From Serratia marcescens (GTDB lineage Bacteria; Pseudomonadota; Gammaproteobacteria; Enterobacterales; Enterobacteriaceae), in the NCBI RefSeq assembly GCF_001902635.1, contig NZ_MJAO01000023.1, forward strand, positions 1-64,000: a stretch of DNA of 64,000 bases, in the 5' to 3' direction. The translations under genes and the position numbers were made by a program. The notes beneath the pieces are model-generated. The model made no database searches. It was not told where the DNA came from and saw nothing but the letters and a program-made list of their open reading frames with translations. This document shows positions 23,319 through 41,604 of the stretch, in pieces (position 1 is the first letter of the stretch; the number at the start of each line of letters is the position of its first letter).

Positions 23319-23354
23319 AAAAACCCGTTGGTGCGTGAGCAACAACGGGTTTTC
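23319..23354 (+). terminator. Terminator after prs
   Basis: AAAACCCGTTG and CAACGGGTTTT form an 11-bp stem with an inner TGC/GCA extension, then TTTTC. It lies 70 bp past the prs stop, before the convergent ychH gene, and may work on both strands. Confidence 0.88.
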
Positions 23355-23438
23355 TACTCGTAGTCCAACATGACCTCAGACCTTAATGCACGGCAGATAT
23401 TCCCTTGCCCTGCTCTTGCTTCCCTTCTGGTTTCTTAA

Positions 23439-23717
23439 TCAATGTGACGAACGATGTTGATCGTTGCGGCACCGTTTATCAAAGTGTTTTACCCACCAAT
23501 AGCGATCCGCCACCTGCTCGCGCCCGCCGATACGCGCGCCCACCAGCCACAACAACGCGCCGACGAAGATGCTCATGATAGCGCCGTGGGCGAAAAATTG
23601 CGGTAAATTGAACTGGGATACTTCAGCAATAATGGAGTATCCGACGCCACCGATCATGACGACCAGGCCCAGCCCCATAAAAAAGTTGCCCATTCTGTCC
23701 GCGTTTCTACGTTTCAT
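23439..23717 (-). CDS. ychH: YchH, small stress-related inner-membrane protein
   Basis: A 92-residue protein with two predicted helices (FFMGLGLVVMIGGVGYSII and HGAIMSIFVGALLWLVGA) and a charged tail (REQVADRYWWVKHFDKRC). It closely matches E. coli YchH, which has been linked to stress survival and biofilm formation. GGAGGTGG stands just before the ATG at 23715-23717; the longer open frame is rejected. A good sigma-S/CRP-type promoter lies upstream. Confidence 0.9.
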   Translation of the reverse strand: MKRRNADRMGNFFMGLGLVVMIGGVGYSIIAEVSQFNLPQFFAHGAIMSIFVGALLWLVGARIGGREQVADRYWWVKHFDKRCRNDQHRSSH

Positions 23718-23785
23718 ATGCCACCTCCATGATTGCCATGTGCCCACCGGGATAACGCTGCAACCTGTTAACCCACTTTGATAAG

Positions 23786-23832
23786 TTAAGTATAGCCCTT
23801 GCTGCGATAAGGGGATTGCGGAGGCGATCACA
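23786..23832 (-). promoter_or_regulatory. ychH promoter: sigma-S-like -10 with CRP-like site
   Basis: On the minus strand GCTATACTTAA (23796 to 23786) matches the extended sigma-S -10 consensus KCTAYRCTTAA at every position. TGCGG-N6-TCACA (23817-23832 in plus-strand sense) has one perfect CRP half-site and one weak one. With a start near 23782 it is centred about 42 bp upstream, the class II CRP position. Confidence 0.55.
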
Positions 23833-24018
23833 AATGGTAAAGAATTATTGACACTTCTTAACACCAATCTGAAAACTAGCGGACAAATTGAATTATTCAG
23901 CTAATGAATCACTCGTCTTTTTTACCCACGACGACGGCAGAGATCGGATTTTGTCATTCGCCGCCCCGACAGGTAGACTAAGGCCCTTTCCATTACCCTG
24001 ATCATAGCGAATCTCCCA

Positions 24019-24609
24019 GTGAGCAGTATTAAATTGATAGTCGGCCTGGCGAACCCGGGCGCGGAATACGCCCAGACGCGCCACAACGCCGGTGCCTGGT
24101 ACGTCGATCTGCTGGCCCAGCGCCACAATCAGCAGTTGAAAGAAGAGAGCAAGTTCTTCGGCTACACCGCCCGTTTGAACCTGGCGGGCAACGACGTGCG
24201 CCTGCTGGTGCCGACTACCTTCATGAACCTAAGCGGCAAAGCAGTGCTGGCAATGGCCAACTTCTACCGCATTGAACCGAACGAGATCCTGGTGGCGCAC
24301 GACGAGCTGGATCTGCCACCCGGCGTGGCCAAAATCAAGCTCGGCGGCGGCAACGGCGGCCACAACGGCCTGAAGGACATCCAGAACAAGTTCGGCAACA
24401 ACCCGAACTTCTATCGCCTGCGCATCGGCATCGGCCATCCGGGTGACAAGAACAAGGTGGTGGGCTTCGTGCTCGGCAAACCACCGGCCGGCGAACAGAA
24501 GATGATTGACGACGCGATCGACGAATCGCTGCGCTGCACCGAGATGCTGATGAAGGACGGGCTGGAAAAAACCGTTCAGCGCCTGCACAGCTTCAAGGCA
24601 CAGGCCTGA
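24019..24609 (+). CDS. pth: Pth, peptidyl-tRNA hydrolase
   Basis: Frees tRNA from peptidyl-tRNA dropped by ribosomes. Catalytic histidine in [11 protein letters not shown], then [22 protein letters not shown] and [12 protein letters not shown], 196 residues. The start is GTG at 24019, as in E. coli, where pth also starts with GTG. It is followed by ychF, its usual neighbour, after 200 bp. Confidence 0.96.
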   Translation: MSSIKLIVGLANPGAEYAQTRHNAGAWYVDLLAQRHNQQLKEESKFFGYTARLNLAGNDVRLLVPTTFMNLSGKAVLAMANFYRIEPNEILVAHDELDLPPGVAKIKLGGGNGGHNGLKDIQNKFGNNPNFYRLRIGIGHPGDKNKVVGFVLGKPPAGEQKMIDDAIDESLRCTEMLMKDGLEKTVQRLHSFKAQA

Positions 24610-24727
24610 ATCTTGCCGCAGCGGGCGCCCTGCCCGCTGCCTGCCGGACACTAACCCCTTTCATCTTCCGCGCGCCCTATCGCAACTCTTACGGCACAGT
24701 CAGATCGAGATAAACGCCCATTACGTG

Positions 24728-24733
24728 TATAAT
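24728..24733 (+). promoter_or_regulatory. Perfect -10 box upstream of ychF
   Basis: TATAAT lies 78 bases before the ychF start codon. No convincing -35 hexamer is seen at the proper distance, so ychF may also depend on read-through from pth. Confidence 0.4.
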
Positions 24734-24810
24734 GGCGGCATTATTTTGCCCTTTATGCGGTCGATTAAATCTAACCGGCTGATAGATAAGATATTTAAGG
24801 TGATTACAAC

Positions 24811-25902
24811 ATGGGATTCAAATGCGGTATCGTCGGCCTGCCTAACGTAGGCAAATCCACCCTGTTCAACGCGTTGACCAAAGCGGGCATTGAAGCAGCC
24901 AACTTCCCGTTCTGCACCATTGAACCGAACACCGGTGTGGTGCCGATGCCCGATCCGCGTCTGGATAAGCTGGCCGAGATCGTCAAGCCGCAGCGCATTC
25001 TGCCGACCACCATGGAATTCGTCGACATCGCCGGCCTGGTGAAAGGCGCTTCCAAAGGTGAAGGCCTGGGCAACCAGTTCCTGACCAACATCCGTGAAAC
25101 CGAAGCCATCGGCCACGTGGTGCGCTGCTTCGAGAACGACAACATCATTCACGTCAACAACAAGGTCGATCCGGCCGAAGACATCGACGTCATCAACACC
25201 GAGCTGGCGCTGTCTGACCTGGACACCTGCGAGCGCGCCATCCACCGCGTGCAGAAGAAAGCCAAAGGCGGCGACAAAGACGCCAAGGCCGAGCTGGCTG
25301 CGCTGGAGAAATGCCTGCCGCACCTGGAAAACGCCGGCATGCTGCGCGCGCTGGATCTGACTGCGGAAGACAAAGCGGCGATCAAATACCTGAGCTTCCT
25401 GACGCTGAAGCCGACCATGTACATCGCCAACGTCAACGAAGACGGCTTCGAGAACAACCCGTACCTGGACACCGTGCGTAAAATCGCCGACGCCGAAGGC
25501 TCCGTAGTGGTTGCCGTGTGCGCCGCCGTGGAATCCGACATCGCCGAGCTGGAAGACGAAGAGCGCGACGAATTCATGGCCGAGCTGGGTCTGGAAGAGC
25601 CGGGCCTGAACCGCGTGATCCGCGCCGGTTATGAACTGCTGAATCTGCAGACCTACTTCACCGCCGGCGTGAAAGAAGTGCGCGCTTGGACCATCCCGGT
25701 CGGCGCCACCGCCCCGCAGGCAGCCGGCAAGATCCACACCGACTTCGAGAAAGGCTTTATCCGCGCGCAAACCATCGCCTTTGACGACTTCATTACCTAC
25801 AAGGGTGAGCAAGGCGCCAAAGAAGCCGGCAAGATGCGTTCCGAAGGTAAAGACTACATCGTCAAAGACGGCGACGTGATGAACTTCTTGTTTAACGTCT
25901 AA
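24811..25902 (+). CDS. ychF: YchF/EngD, redox-regulated ribosome-associated ATPase
   Basis: OBG-type P-loop protein of 363 residues that prefers ATP and binds the ribosome. Walker A is GLPNVGKST at residues 9-17, with [19 protein letters not shown] as the switch region, a coiled-coil insert, and a C-terminal TGS domain ([29 protein letters not shown]). It ends [12 protein letters not shown]. Start and length equal E. coli YchF. Confidence 0.97.
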   Translation: MGFKCGIVGLPNVGKSTLFNALTKAGIEAANFPFCTIEPNTGVVPMPDPRLDKLAEIVKPQRILPTTMEFVDIAGLVKGASKGEGLGNQFLTNIRETEAIGHVVRCFENDNIIHVNNKVDPAEDIDVINTELALSDLDTCERAIHRVQKKAKGGDKDAKAELAALEKCLPHLENAGMLRALDLTAEDKAAIKYLSFLTLKPTMYIANVNEDGFENNPYLDTVRKIADAEGSVVVAVCAAVESDIAELEDEERDEFMAELGLEEPGLNRVIRAGYELLNLQTYFTAGVKEVRAWTIPVGATAPQAAGKIHTDFEKGFIRAQTIAFDDFITYKGEQGAKEAGKMRSEGKDYIVKDGDVMNFLFNV

Positions 25903-25941
25903 GCCTCTCCCCGCAGCGTTTTTCTCCGCTGCCGGAAACGG

Positions 25942-25972
25942 AAAAATCCACGCTTCGGCGTGGATTTTTTTG
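25942..25972 (+). terminator. Terminator after ychF
   Basis: AAAAATCCACGC-TTCG-GCGTGGATTTTTTT: a UUCG-type tetraloop hairpin with a T run, about 40 bp after ychF. It can also serve the convergent tautomerase gene. Confidence 0.95.
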
Positions 25973-25997
25973 TCCTTATATCCCCAGACTCACCCCA

Positions 25998-26426
25998 TCA
26001 ACTTCCCTCCCACACCGAAGGCCGGTTCTCGCTGCGCCATTTCTCCCCCGCCGCCGTCCCCGGCGCCGGCGGCTTCAAACCGCCTATCGTCCACAGCGAG
26101 AACGGCGTTTCGTCCACGTGCAGCTCCCAGCTCAGCCCGCGCGCGGCGATGTAGGGTTGCAGGATGCGGGTGCAGCCCGCCAGGAACAGCTGCTGCTCCG
26201 CGTCGTTGCCCATGGCGCGCGCGATATGGTCGATGGTCACCCGCACGAAGTCATCGGCCGGTTCGCCGCCGAGGTACGCCGTGCCGGGCGGCAGCGCGTG
26301 GAAGAAGACGTTGACGTAGAAGCGCGGCAAGAAGTCCTGGTATAAGGCGGTGACCTTCTGCGCGATCGCTCGTTTATCGGTGGCGCTGAAGGCCGGTTCT
26401 GGGTGGTAAATCTGCCACAGTGGCAT
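25998..26426 (-). CDS. Tautomerase-family protein (oxalocrotonate tautomerase-like)
   Basis: This 142-residue protein begins MPLWQIYHPEPAFSATDKRAIAQKVTALY, so Pro2 would become the catalytic N-terminal proline after methionine removal. Length and the VTIDHIARAMG segment fit the larger Tautomerase_3-type (cis-CaaD-like) members. The true reaction is unknown. It is divergent from an hxlR-type regulator, with two palindromes between them, suggesting that the regulator controls it in response to a reactive carbonyl or aromatic compound. Confidence 0.75.
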   Translation of the reverse strand: MPLWQIYHPEPAFSATDKRAIAQKVTALYQDFLPRFYVNVFFHALPPGTAYLGGEPADDFVRVTIDHIARAMGNDAEQQLFLAGCTRILQPYIAARGLSWELHVDETPFSLWTIGGLKPPAPGTAAGEKWRSENRPSVWEGS

Positions 26427-26497
26427 CGCGTTGTCTCCTCGGTAAAGGCGTGAGTTTCCGGCCAGCGTTCAGGCCATAATCCGGCGTCAAAAAATAA

Positions 26498-26535
26498 ACT
26501 CCAATAATAAGAGTAATAACTCCAATTATTGAAGT
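26498..26535. promoter_or_regulatory. Tandem 17-bp palindromic operators (HxlR-type, predicted)
   Basis: ACTCCAATAATAAGAGT (26498-26514) and ACTCCAATTATTGAAGT (26519-26535) are two imperfect palindromes with the same left half, 21 bp apart, i.e. two helical turns. They lie between the divergent tautomerase and HxlR genes. That the adjacent HxlR protein binds them is inferred from position and symmetry. Confidence 0.65.
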
Positions 26536-26592
26536 GATCAAGCCGAGGCGATAAAATTATCCGCATTCAGGTGGCAAGCGGAGGCACAGAAG

Positions 26593-27090
26593 GTGAAAGC
26601 AAAAGGGTTTGAAGGCATGACGTGTTCGGTGGCCCACGTGCTGTCGGCATTGGGCGATCGCTGGGGCGCTATCCTGATGCGCGATCTGCTGCTGGGGCTC
26701 TCGCGCTATGACGATTTGCGCCAATCGACCGGTATCACCAACAATACGTTGGCCGATCGGCTCAAGGCGCTGGAAGGCAGCGGCCTCATCGAGAAGCGGC
26801 AATACCAGGCGCGCCCCGATCGCTACGAGTATCTGCCGACGGAGAAGGGAAAAGATCTCGGGTTGCTGGTGATGGCGATGATTCAGATTGGCGACAAATG
26901 GAACCTGTCCGAGCTGGCCGGGCCGCCGCTGCGCGTGGTTGACCGCGTGACCGGCCACCCCGCTATCCTGCGCGTGGTGGATGCCGTGACCGGCGAAACG
27001 CTGCCGCCGAAAAACCTGGCGTTGGCCGCTGGGCCCGGCGCCGACGAGATAACCCAATGGCGGCTGGCCATCAGTCAACGTGGAAAATAA
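26593..27090 (+). CDS. HxlR-family transcriptional regulator
   Basis: Winged-helix regulator of 165 residues. It has the HxlR cysteine near the N-terminus (GMTCSVAHVLSALGDRWG), the LLLGLSRYDDLRQSTGITNNTLADRLKALE recognition region and a wing (QARPDRYEYLPTEKGKDLG). The start is GTG at 26593 with GGAGG 8 bases before it. HxlR proteins sense reactive aldehydes or quinones through that cysteine. Its likely targets are itself and the divergent tautomerase. Confidence 0.88.
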   Translation: MKAKGFEGMTCSVAHVLSALGDRWGAILMRDLLLGLSRYDDLRQSTGITNNTLADRLKALEGSGLIEKRQYQARPDRYEYLPTEKGKDLGLLVMAMIQIGDKWNLSELAGPPLRVVDRVTGHPAILRVVDAVTGETLPPKNLALAAGPGADEITQWRLAISQRGK

Positions 27091-27162
27091 GCCAGGATAA
27101 CGCCCCGTAACCCCCTGCCAACAACGTGGTGATCGCACCCAACATCCTGGCGGGATGCTATT

Positions 27163-28407
27163 TCAGCCCCCATCCCTGTCCCGCAGGCGATCACCGCGTG
27201 CGGCTAACACGACGCACCCGGCGGATAACGCTGCCGAAACGCCCGCCCACGCAATGGATAAGGTGTAATTCTGGTACAGATCATACAGCCAACCGGCGAC
27301 GCTGCCTCCGCCAACGGCGGCGATGCCCACGGCGATATACAGCGCCCCCAGAATAGCGCCCAAATTGGCGGTGCCGAACCACGTACTGGCAACCGCCGGA
27401 TACAGCGCAATACACCCGCCGTTGGCCGCACCGAACAGCAGCGCGAAAATCGCCAGCGCGGTAAAACTGTGCGCCACGCTCCAAAAACCGCACAGCACGG
27501 CCAGACTCAACGTGACGATAACCAGAAAACGCCGCGCGCCCATACGATCGCCTATGCGTCCCAAAACCAGACGGCCGCCGATATTGCCCACGCCAATCAG
27601 ACCGATGAGCAGGTTAGCCTGCGTTGCCTCCAGCCCCTGTTGTTGCGCATAGGGATTAATATGAACCAATGCCAGGAACAGCCCGATTGAACCGAAGAAA
27701 ATCGCGATGAAAAACCACCAAAATTGTGCCCGCTTCGCCGCTTCTCGCAAGGTGACGCTTCCGTTGACGGCGTTCGGCATGACGGTGCTTTCAACAGGGC
27801 GAAGCCCATCGGGATGCTGCCCCACCTCCTCAGGCCGGCCTCGCAGACGGCAGGCGGCGGCCAGCCCCAGCGCGGCGATAGCGACCGCGTAAACTTGCAG
27901 GGTGCTTTGCCAGGACAGATGTCGCATCAGCCAACCGGCGACCATTGGCCCCACCAGGGTGCCCAAACCGGTGCCTGCCAGCGCCAGGCCGGAGGCCGAA
28001 CTGCGATAAACAACAAACCAGCGTTGAATGGTCGAAACGGCCGGAACATAAACCAGCCCGACGCCCAACCCGACCAATAAGCAAAAGGTGAGCAAAAACG
28101 CCATCAGCGACGACGACAGCAGGCTACTCACCAGAAATCCCAATGAAAGCAGCAAAATACCGATGCAGGTCACCGTTCGCACCGAAGTGCGATCGCTCCA
28201 GGCACCGGAAAACACCCCGACGACATAGTAAATCAACGCCGTCAGCGAGAAGATCGAGGCGGTAGAGAATCGCCCAGCGTCAAAATTTGTCTGTAATGCC
28301 GTAAAGAATGCGCCGAATGAGTAAGCTGCGCCGAAGATAACCGCCAGCAAGAGATGAACGGCGCCGACCATATGCCAACCGCGAAACCGCCTTGCATTTC
28401 TCATCAT
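27163..28407 (-). CDS. MFS transporter (monocarboxylate/oxalate-formate type)
   Basis: Twelve-helix major facilitator of about 415 residues. The N-terminal part RGWHMVGAVHLLLAVIFGAAYSFGAFF and the loop motifs SDRTSVRT and GRIGDRMGARR place it near the oxalate/formate and monocarboxylate antiporters. The substrate cannot be read from sequence. The start is taken at one of two adjacent ATGs (28407 or 28404); a further upstream ATG at 28434 lacks a ribosome site. An operator-like palindrome lies 130 bp upstream. Confidence 0.8.
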   Translation of the reverse strand: MMRNARRFRGWHMVGAVHLLLAVIFGAAYSFGAFFTALQTNFDAGRFSTASIFSLTALIYYVVGVFSGAWSDRTSVRTVTCIGILLLSLGFLVSSLLSSSLMAFLLTFCLLVGLGVGLVYVPAVSTIQRWFVVYRSSASGLALAGTGLGTLVGPMVAGWLMRHLSWQSTLQVYAVAIAALGLAAACRLRGRPEEVGQHPDGLRPVESTVMPNAVNGSVTLREAAKRAQFWWFFIAIFFGSIGLFLALVHINPYAQQQGLEATQANLLIGLIGVGNIGGRLVLGRIGDRMGARRFLVIVTLSLAVLCGFWSVAHSFTALAIFALLFGAANGGCIALYPAVASTWFGTANLGAILGALYIAVGIAAVGGGSVAGWLYDLYQNYTLSIAWAGVSAALSAGCVVLAARGDRLRDRDGG

Positions 28408-28807
28408 GAATTTCCGTCTCATTAACAGGAGCACCGATGCCCGAGCTTAGGATCTCGGGATCCCGCAATTCTCTCTGGCAACACGTCATAATGCGCCGCA
28501 AAAACACGGGGCGCAGGTCACTTCCCGTGATACCTATAGTTGTATAGACAAGTGAAAGGCAAGATGATTTTGCCGTATTTGTGATCGGCAACGGCGCAGC
28601 CAACAGCTTCGCCTGTCGCAGAAGACGCCGGCAGGATGACCGGCCGGAGAGTGAGCGAGCAGAGGAAACGGGCAATCTACTCTCGCACTCTCGCAGGTGC
28701 GCCAAGCTCATTTTTTAAAAAGTGCGGATCAACTCAGGAGGGTATTCGCAGGAAGAGGGAAAAAATCGCCATCGTCACCGGTGAGTGCGCCGATCCGCAC
28801 TGCGGGA
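28408..28807. other. 400-bp gap between MFS and ClpP-like genes
   Basis: No supported coding gene. It holds the palindrome described at 28540-28551 and presumably the MFS promoter. A minus-strand open frame reaching from here into the MFS gene has no ribosome site or recognisable protein. Confidence 0.5.
28540..28551. promoter_or_regulatory. GntR/HutC-type operator-like palindrome
   Basis: TTGT-ATAG-ACAA is an inverted repeat of the kind bound by HutC-subfamily GntR regulators. It lies upstream of the MFS gene, and no GntR gene is in the window. Assignment is by motif only. Confidence 0.35.
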
Positions 28808-29401
28808 TCACCGCGCCCGCAACACGTTATCAATTAACCCCCAGGCCGCCGCTTCGTCGGCGGTCATAAAGCGATCGCGATCCAGCGCTTGCTCCACCGC
28901 CTCATAACCCAGGCCGCAATGTTTGGCGTACAGCCGGATCACCGTGTCTTTGGTGCGCTTCATCTCTTCGGCGTGGATCAAAATGTCGGAGGCCTGCCCC
29001 TGAAAGCCGCCCAGCGGCTGGTGCACGTGCAGGCTGGCGTTGGGCAGCGCCATGCGGTGCCCCGGTTCACCAGCCATCAGCAGGAACGAGCCCATCGAGC
29101 GCGCGGTGCCCATGCACAGCGTATGCACCGGCGCGCGCAGGTACTGCATGGTGTCGTAAATCGCCAGCCCGCTGGTGATCGCCCCACCCGACGAGTTGAT
29201 GTACAGGTGGATCGGTTTTTCCGGGTTTTCCGCCTCCAGAAACAGCAGCTGGGCGCACAGCATTTCGGCCACGTCGTCGTTGACTTCGCCATTGAGGAAC
29301 ACAATCCGGTCGCGCAGCAGGCGCGAAAAAATATCAAAAGAACGTTCTCCCCGGCTGGTCTGTTCCACCACCATTGGAACGAGCATCATCTTCTCACGCA
29401 T
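28808..29401 (-). CDS. ClpP-like serine peptidase (probable second ClpP)
   Basis: A 197-residue ClpP-family protein. The triad is visible: Ser102 in [12 protein letters not shown], His127 in [16 protein letters not shown], and Asp176 in [12 protein letters not shown]. It keeps [16 protein letters not shown]. It differs from housekeeping ClpP at conserved places (GTARSMGS rather than GQAASMGA) and is not next to tig, clpX or lon, so it is read as a paralog. AGGAG stands 7 bases before the ATG at 29399-29401. Whether it forms its own barrel or mixes with housekeeping ClpP is unknown. Confidence 0.88.
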   Translation of the reverse strand: MREKMMLVPMVVEQTSRGERSFDIFSRLLRDRIVFLNGEVNDDVAEMLCAQLLFLEAENPEKPIHLYINSSGGAITSGLAIYDTMQYLRAPVHTLCMGTARSMGSFLLMAGEPGHRMALPNASLHVHQPLGGFQGQASDILIHAEEMKRTKDTVIRLYAKHCGLGYEAVEQALDRDRFMTADEAAAWGLIDNVLRAR

Positions 29402-29446
29402 CGGTGAACTCCTGGGTTGGCAAAAAAGGGAAGCGAATTTAACGCG

Positions 29447-29776
29447 TCAGGCGGCGCGCATCACCGTCGCCGGGCCGTCGTTGGCGGCACCAAGCTGGTG
29501 GACAATCCTCAGCAGGCTGCCGCCGCTCGCGTCCGGCACGATCTGCAGCGTTACCACGCTTTCGAGGAACGGCGGTTGGGCGTCGCGCAGGCGGTAGCTC
29601 ACCGCTTCGCCCGGCGTGCTGGCCAGCGGCTCGGCCTGCGCCAGGTCCCCCGTCGGCAGCCACTGTTCACGCAGCTCAGGAATGCTGAGCGCTCGCCACA
29701 CTTTTTCCGGCGGTGCCTCGAGCGCATACTCCAGCATCAGCCGGTCGCGCGGTGGTTGCTCAACCCGTTTGTTCAT
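29447..29776 (-). CDS. SRPBCC/AHSA1-domain protein
   Basis: A 109-residue START-like fold protein (DRLMLEYALEAPPEKVWRALSIPELREQW, SYRLRDAQPPFLESVVTLQIVP). Its ATG overlaps the stop of the ArsR-type gene (ATGA), so the two are coupled. ArsR/SRPBCC pairs are common in bacteria; the ligand is usually unknown. The end of the protein (NDGPATVMRAA) is a little shorter than many family members. Confidence 0.8.
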   Translation of the reverse strand: MNKRVEQPPRDRLMLEYALEAPPEKVWRALSIPELREQWLPTGDLAQAEPLASTPGEAVSYRLRDAQPPFLESVVTLQIVPDASGGSLLRIVHQLGAANDGPATVMRAA

Positions 29777-30087
29777 TGATCCATGTCCTTCAGCAAGGTT
29801 TGTAGCGCGTCGATGCGCGCCGGCCAGTAGGTGCGGTACTTCGCCAGCCATTGGGCGATCTGCGCCAGCCCTTCCGGGTCGACCTGATAATTGACGTAGC
29901 GCCCCTGTTTCGCCTCGCGCACCAACCCGGCGTTGCGCAGCACCGCCAGGTGTTGCGACATCGCCGACTGGCTGATGGGCAGCCCTTCGCGCAGCGCGCT
30001 GGCGTTCATACTGCCGGCGGCGAGTTTGTCGAAGATGGTGCGGCGGGTCGGATCGGCCAGCGCCTTGAAGATGTCATTCTCGTTCAT
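29773..30087 (-). CDS. ArsR/SmtB-family repressor
   Basis: Winged-helix repressor of 104 residues: FKALADPTRRTIFDKLAAG, then the recognition helix ISQSAMSQHLAVLRNAGLV and wing EAKQGRYVNYQVD. No ELCVCD-type metal-binding cysteines are present, so it belongs to the non-metal group often paired with SRPBCC proteins. It likely controls its own operon through the palindrome just upstream. Confidence 0.88.
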   Translation of the reverse strand: MNENDIFKALADPTRRTIFDKLAAGSMNASALREGLPISQSAMSQHLAVLRNAGLVREAKQGRYVNYQVDPEGLAQIAQWLAKYRTYWPARIDALQTLLKDMDQ

Positions 30088-30093
30088 ACAAAC

Positions 30094-30113
30094 ACATTAG
30101 TATTCACTTATGT
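30094..30113. promoter_or_regulatory. Palindrome before the ArsR-type gene (predicted operator)
   Basis: ACATTAGT-ATTC-ACTTATGT, an inverted repeat with 7 of 8 pairs matching, starting 7 bases upstream of the arsR start codon. Its position and symmetry fit autorepression. Confidence 0.55.
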
Positions 30114-30154
30114 ATTATGCAAACGCCGGGGCAGGATTTTTTGTGTAAAGCGAT

Positions 30155-30176
30155 ACTCCGCGCCGGGGCGCGGAGT
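30155..30176 (-). terminator. Hairpin after ygjI
   Basis: ACTCCGCG and CGCGGAGT form an 8-bp stem downstream of the permease stop. No T run directly follows on the minus strand, so its strength is uncertain. Confidence 0.4.
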
Positions 30177-30190
30177 CGATAGGTGAGAAA

Positions 30191-31732
<1,542 letters not shown>

Positions 31733-31751
31733 TTATCGATGGGCGGGCGCG

Positions 31752-35359
<3,608 letters not shown>

Positions 35360-35458
35360 TTACCAAATGACGACAGGATCACAATAAATCTCAAATGCCT
35401 TTTTTAATCATGACGTTAATTTTGAGCGCCAACGCCCCCCGCCGAGGCGGGGGGCCGG

Positions 35459-40233
<4,775 letters not shown>

Positions 40234-40241
40234 GCCCCAGC

Positions 40242-40271
40242 GGCCACCGCCGTCACTGCCCGGCGGTGGCC
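40242..40271. terminator. Hairpin between convergent ygjK and usp genes
   Basis: GGCCACCGCCG and CGGCGGTGGCC form a perfect 11-bp stem with an 8-nt loop, then CGCGTTT. Likely a shared terminator. Confidence 0.7.
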
Positions 40272-40276
40272 CGCGT

Positions 40277-40702
40277 TTATGAACGGATCGGGATCACCAG
40301 CACGTCGATACTCAGTTGGTTGATGGCGTTGCGGGTGGACGAAAACAGCTTGCTCCACAGATCGTGATGGTGCCCGAGTACCAGCAGATCGATGTCCTTA
40401 TCCACGATTGCCGTGCGCAGCTCGTCAACGAAGCCACCGCGCCCGACTATCACGTCCGCGATCGGGTAATTGACGTTTTGCGTGGTGGGCTCCAGCTCTT
40501 TGCGGATCTTTTCTTCGAACGACATGCCGTCATAGCTGCGCTCCGAAAAGCCGATCGCCGCATGGTAGGTGTCATAGTGGACGTCCACATAGATCAGCGA
40601 GAGTTTGGCCTTCAGCGCTTCCGCCAGCAGCGCCCCCCTTTCGACCAGCCGTTTGCCGTCATCGCTCAGATCGGTGGCGATGACAATATGGTTGTAACAC
40701 AT
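40277..40702 (-). CDS. Universal stress protein (UspA family)
   Basis: Cytosolic stress protein of 141 residues: MCYNHIVIATDLSDDGKRLV at the start and LLVLGHHHDLWSKLFSSTRN near the end. It lacks the full ATP-binding GxxGxxxxG(S/T) pattern seen in MJ0577-type members, so it fits the non-nucleotide UspA/C/D group. GGAGG precedes the ATG at 40700-40702. It cannot be assigned to a named Usp by eye. Confidence 0.88.
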   Translation of the reverse strand: MCYNHIVIATDLSDDGKRLVERGALLAEALKAKLSLIYVDVHYDTYHAAIGFSERSYDGMSFEEKIRKELEPTTQNVNYPIADVIVGRGGFVDELRTAIVDKDIDLLVLGHHHDLWSKLFSSTRNAINQLSIDVLVIPIRS

Positions 40703-40820
40703 AGCGCCTCCTGTCATGGACTCGGTTGAGCCGAGGCTCCGATATCACGCCGGGGTCATATCGTTATGGTTAATTTTAGTTCAGAAACGCCGCGCGCGGC
40801 GGGCGTAGAAGCGGGGGAAA

Positions 40821-40838
40821 AGCCCCGTCGCCGGGGCT
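40821..40838 (-). terminator. Terminator after the exported 172-residue protein gene
   Basis: AGCCCCG-GCGA-CGGGGCT followed by TTTCC on the minus strand, 12 bases after the stop. Confidence 0.8.
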
Positions 40839-40849
40839 GAAGGCAAAAA

Positions 40850-41368
40850 TTACTTCTCGCGCTGCGCCTCGAACCAGACGTTGCACAGCGACAGGATCAG
40901 CGTGTTGGCGTCTTTCACCAGCACGTTATCGCCGGGCACCCCATCGGTGCCCTGATCGGTGATGCCTTTGATGGGGGTATCCGCGTGCTGGATGGCCACG
41001 CGCTCTACCGACGGCGTGCTGATGCCCAGCATCGGAAAATCGATATAGGAGGAGCTGCCGGAGTTATCCTCGACGAACTCCTGCGCTTCTACGGTGCTGA
41101 GGGTGGCGCCTTCGCTTTTCAGCGCCGTGCCGTTCCAGCTGAACGCATCCGCTTTGTAGCTAATCTTGCCGCCGATCAGGCTCTGCGCCTGCTGCTGATC
41201 CCAGCAACCGGTGGTCTGAGTCGGCAAGATTTTGCTGACGCGCCAGTTGCCCAACAGGTGTTTAGGGATCGGTCCGGTATCGCTCTCCGCCGCCCGAACC
41301 TGAGTCGCCGAGACGCAGGCCAACACCACCAGCGGCAGCAGCGCCTTGCTCCAAGTGTTCAATCGCAT
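40850..41368 (-). CDS. Exported protein of unknown function
   Basis: A 172-residue protein with a Sec signal peptide (MRLNTWSKALLPLVVLACVSATQVRA, cleavage before AES). The mature part has IPKHLLGNWRVSKILPT and two cysteines (TGCWDQ and LSLCNVW) that could form a disulphide. The opening GNWRVSK is like small lipocalin-like periplasmic proteins, but I do not recognise the family. The ATG at 41366-41368 is chosen because it starts the signal peptide. Confidence 0.65.
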   Translation of the reverse strand: MRLNTWSKALLPLVVLACVSATQVRAAESDTGPIPKHLLGNWRVSKILPTQTTGCWDQQQAQSLIGGKISYKADAFSWNGTALKSEGATLSTVEAQEFVEDNSGSSSYIDFPMLGISTPSVERVAIQHADTPIKGITDQGTDGVPGDNVLVKDANTLILSLCNVWFEAQREK

Positions 41369-41604
41369 TGTCTTTTCCTTCGTTTCAGTACCCAGTCTGC
41401 CCTCGCGGGCCAACGGCTATCATAATAAGCCCGCCGATTCGCCGTCAAAACAATCCGCACCGCGCCGGGCGGCGGCCGCTCATAGCCAATCGCTATTAGT
41501 CATAGTGAATCAGTATTTTGTTTTAGCCCAGCGATTACCTACAGTCACTGCCACTATTCTGCCCGCCAAAATTAGCAGGCAATGTTGACAAGGACCCTGG
41601 GAAA

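Noticed and set aside
28280-28711. A 143-codon minus-strand frame overlapping the MFS gene start
   Set aside because: No ribosome site, no recognisable domain, arginine/serine-rich composition typical of a shadow frame, and overlap with a well-supported gene.
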